DNA of 64,000 nt from assembly GCA_019694875.1 (NCBI GenBank), contig JAIBBC010000001.1, positions 682,001 to 746,000 of the forward strand, in the 5' to 3' direction. Below, one piece after another: positions 62,219 to 64,000 of the stretch. The notes under the pieces are model-generated. The model was not told the DNA's origin. It did no database searches and saw only the letters and a program-made list of their open reading frames with translations. The translations under genes were made by a program, and so were the position numbers. Origin of the DNA: Cyclobacteriaceae bacterium. Its GTDB lineage: Bacteria > Bacteroidota > Bacteroidia > Cytophagales > Cyclobacteriaceae. Numbering within the stretch: the first letter of the stretch is position 1; the number at the start of each line of letters is the position of its first letter.

Positions 62219-64000
62219 ATGAGTAAAAAACAAAACAAGAAAAAATCCAAAGACGATAAACATCAGATCGGACGTCTCCGGTCGGCAATTTTAAATCTCT
62301 TTGAAGAAAACCCGGGCCGGGCTTATTCCATCAAGCAACTCACCAAAAAGCTTGTTCTTAAAAAACGTGACGATATAAAAACTGCCACCTTCCTCGTGTA
62401 TGAACTGGAAGAGGATGGTAAGTTGAAAGAACTTCCCAACGGAAGTTATGTAAGCACACAGGCAGCCGGCTCTAAAACCGGTGGCGTTACCGGGATTGTT
62501 GATCATGTAAATCCCCGCTTTGCGTATATCCGAATCGGTGAGGATAAGAAAGACATCTATGTTAAAACATCTGATCTCGGATCGGCTGTGGATGGCGATA
62601 CCGTTACGGTGTCTGTTTTCTCAAAAAGAAGCGGAGCCAATCCGGAAGGAAAAGTAACGGGCGTGATTAAACGCGGTCGCACCCGTTTTGCCGGTCGCGT
62701 GGAACTTTCCCGCAATGCGGCATTTGTTGTTCCAGACTATCGGAAAATGCACCAGGATTTCTATGTGCATTCCGAAGATATCAATGGCGCAAAAAATAAC
62801 GACAAGGTTATTATTGAAGTAGTAGAGTGGGCTTCGGGTGAAAAAAATCCGGTAGCAAAAATCGTGAATGTACTGGGAAGTGCCGGTGAGAACGAGGCTG
62901 AGATTCACTCCATCATGGCTGAATTCGGACTGCCGTTTAATTTCCCCGAAAAAGTTGAGCGCGAATCTGAAAAGATCGATGAAGGCTTTACACAAGCTGA
63001 AATTAAAAAACGCTGGGACTTCCGCGATATTCTTACGTTTACAATCGACCCGGAAGACGCCAAAGACTTTGACGATGCATTGTCATTCGAATATCTGCCT
63101 GATGGTCACTACCGCATTGGCGTACACATTGCTGATGTAACGCATTACGTTCATCCGGATTCAGAGCTCGAAAAAGAAGCGTATGATCGCGCTACATCAG
63201 TTTACTTGGTCGATCGGACAATTCCGATGTTACCGGAAAGATTATCCAACGGATTATGTTCCCTGCGTCCAAAAGAAGATAAGTTCACTTTCTCGGCTGT
63301 GTTTGAAATGGACAAACATGCGCACATTAGAAAAGAGTGGTTTGGTCGCACCGTTATTCATTCCGACCATCGCTTTAGCTATGAAGGCGCACAGGAGGTT
63401 CTCGAAACCAAACAAGGTGTGTTCGTGAATGAACTGAACATTCTGAATGAACTTGCGCATCATCTGCGGAAAGAACGTTTTAAAAACGGAGCGGTTAATT
63501 TCGAAGCAACTGAAGTGAAGTTCAAGCTTGATGAGAAAGGGAAACCGCTTGCGGTAATCCCCAAAGTTCGCAAAGACGCACATAAACTCATTGAAGAATT
63601 TATGCTGCTCGCGAACAAGCAGGTTGCGAGATTCATTTACAACATGAAAAAAGGTGAAGAGCGCAATACATTTGTCTACCGTACGCACGACAATCCGGAT
63701 CCGGAGAAACTTCAAAACTTTGCCACGTTCGCGCGGCAATTTGGTCACAAGCTGAATGTGGAAGGCAATGGTGTGTCGCGATCGCTCAACAAACTGATGG
63801 ACGAAGTGGAAGGCAAGCCGGAACAAAACGTGTTGCAATCACTTGCAGTGCGCGCCATGGCGAAGGCAAAATATACAACCGAAGCGAAGGGTCACTTCGG
63901 CCTGGCCTTCGATCATTATTCGCACTTTACATCTCCGATCAGGCGGTACCCCGATATGATGGCGCACCGGTTGTTGCAGCACTATCTCGATAAGGGAAAA
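62219..64000 (+). CDS. rnr: Ribonuclease R, 3' end outside window
   Basis: The frame is open from ATG 62219 to the edge (594 codons). A Lys-rich start is followed by an HTH-like region (AYSIKQLTKKLVLKK), cold-shock domains (about 90-230), then the RNB catalytic domain with TIDPEDAKDFDDAL (four Asp ligands), DVTHYVHPDSELEKEA and DHYSHFTSPIRRYPDMMAH. The C-terminal S1 domain lies beyond the window. RNase R degrades structured RNA 3' to 5'. Confidence 0.95.
   Translation, partial: MSKKQNKKKSKDDKHQIGRLRSAILNLFEENPGRAYSIKQLTKKLVLKKRDDIKTATFLVYELEEDGKLKELPNGSYVSTQAAGSKTGGVTGIVDHVNPRFAYIRIGEDKKDIYVKTSDLGSAVDGDTVTVSVFSKRSGANPEGKVTGVIKRGRTRFAGRVELSRNAAFVVPDYRKMHQDFYVHSEDINGAKNNDKVIIEVVEWASGEKNPVAKIVNVLGSAGENEAEIHSIMAEFGLPFNFPEKVERESEKIDEGFTQAEIKKRWDFRDILTFTIDPEDAKDFDDALSFEYLPDGHYRIGVHIADVTHYVHPDSELEKEAYDRATSVYLVDRTIPMLPERLSNGLCSLRPKEDKFTFSAVFEMDKHAHIRKEWFGRTVIHSDHRFSYEGAQEVLETKQGVFVNELNILNELAHHLRKERFKNGAVNFEATEVKFKLDEKGKPLAVIPKVRKDAHKLIEEFMLLANKQVARFIYNMKKGEERNTFVYRTHDNPDPEKLQNFATFARQFGHKLNVEGNGVSRSLNKLMDEVEGKPEQNVLQSLAVRAMAKAKYTTEAKGHFGLAFDHYSHFTSPIRRYPDMMAHRLLQHYLDKGK

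Overview
The window is a piece of a Bacteroidota chromosome, most likely from the order Cytophagales. Starts lack Shine-Dalgarno sequences, and several genes carry the Bacteroidota sigma-factor -7 box TAnnTTTG just upstream. The housekeeping set is typical of the phylum: DUF4286 and DUF4293 proteins, an oversized NusB, a DUF1573 lipoprotein, the run nusB - ytxH-like - DUF1573 - yajC - ybbR - coaE, leucine dehydrogenase and a saccharopine dehydrogenase-like enzyme. No species name can be supported from the sequence.

Region 1 (1 to about 12,360) is accessory DNA, visibly more AT-rich than the rest. It holds a Tn7-like transposon whose core genes overlap or nearly abut on the + strand: a TnsB-like protein without catalytic residues (1237-2346), tnsA, tnsB, tnsC, and two full-length TnsD/TniQ targeting proteins. 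Downstream lies cargo: an M28-type peptidase, a calcineurin-like phosphoesterase and a small unknown protein. Three direct repeats ending in ...TTTCACA at 12,360 look like TnsB binding sites and mark one transposon end, immediately before a rho-independent terminator. The other end was not located. On the tnsA side, a divergent XRE regulator and a truncated second copy of a 3-hydroxyacyl-CoA dehydrogenase-like gene run off the left edge. The resident homologue of that gene sits at 13,654-14,322, just beyond the right end, so the element is bracketed by two homologous genes in the same orientation.

The most unusual item is the first operon gene. It can be aligned along the whole RNase H core and C-terminal domain of the neighbouring TnsB, yet all three D,D,E positions are replaced and the N-terminal DNA-binding region is absent. 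It looks like a dedicated catalytically dead TnsB partner or regulator.

Region 2 (12.4-64 kb) is ordinary chromosome. It encodes translation and transcription functions (glnS, gltX, serS, rho, a DEAD-box helicase, nusB, truA, tRNA-His and a truncated RNase R gene) and metabolism (pyrC, dxs, coaE, lipB, leucine dehydrogenase, thiolase, a phosphosugar isomerase). It also encodes an RND-MFP-TolC efflux operon, two convergently placed ABC half-transporters that look like a heterodimer, segregation factor ScpA, chaperone HtpG and a series of secreted or lipoprotein genes. Well-formed terminator hairpins separate many of these units. The htpG leader and the rho leader both carry regulatory structure worth checking. 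No CRISPR array, rRNA or classical IS element was found.
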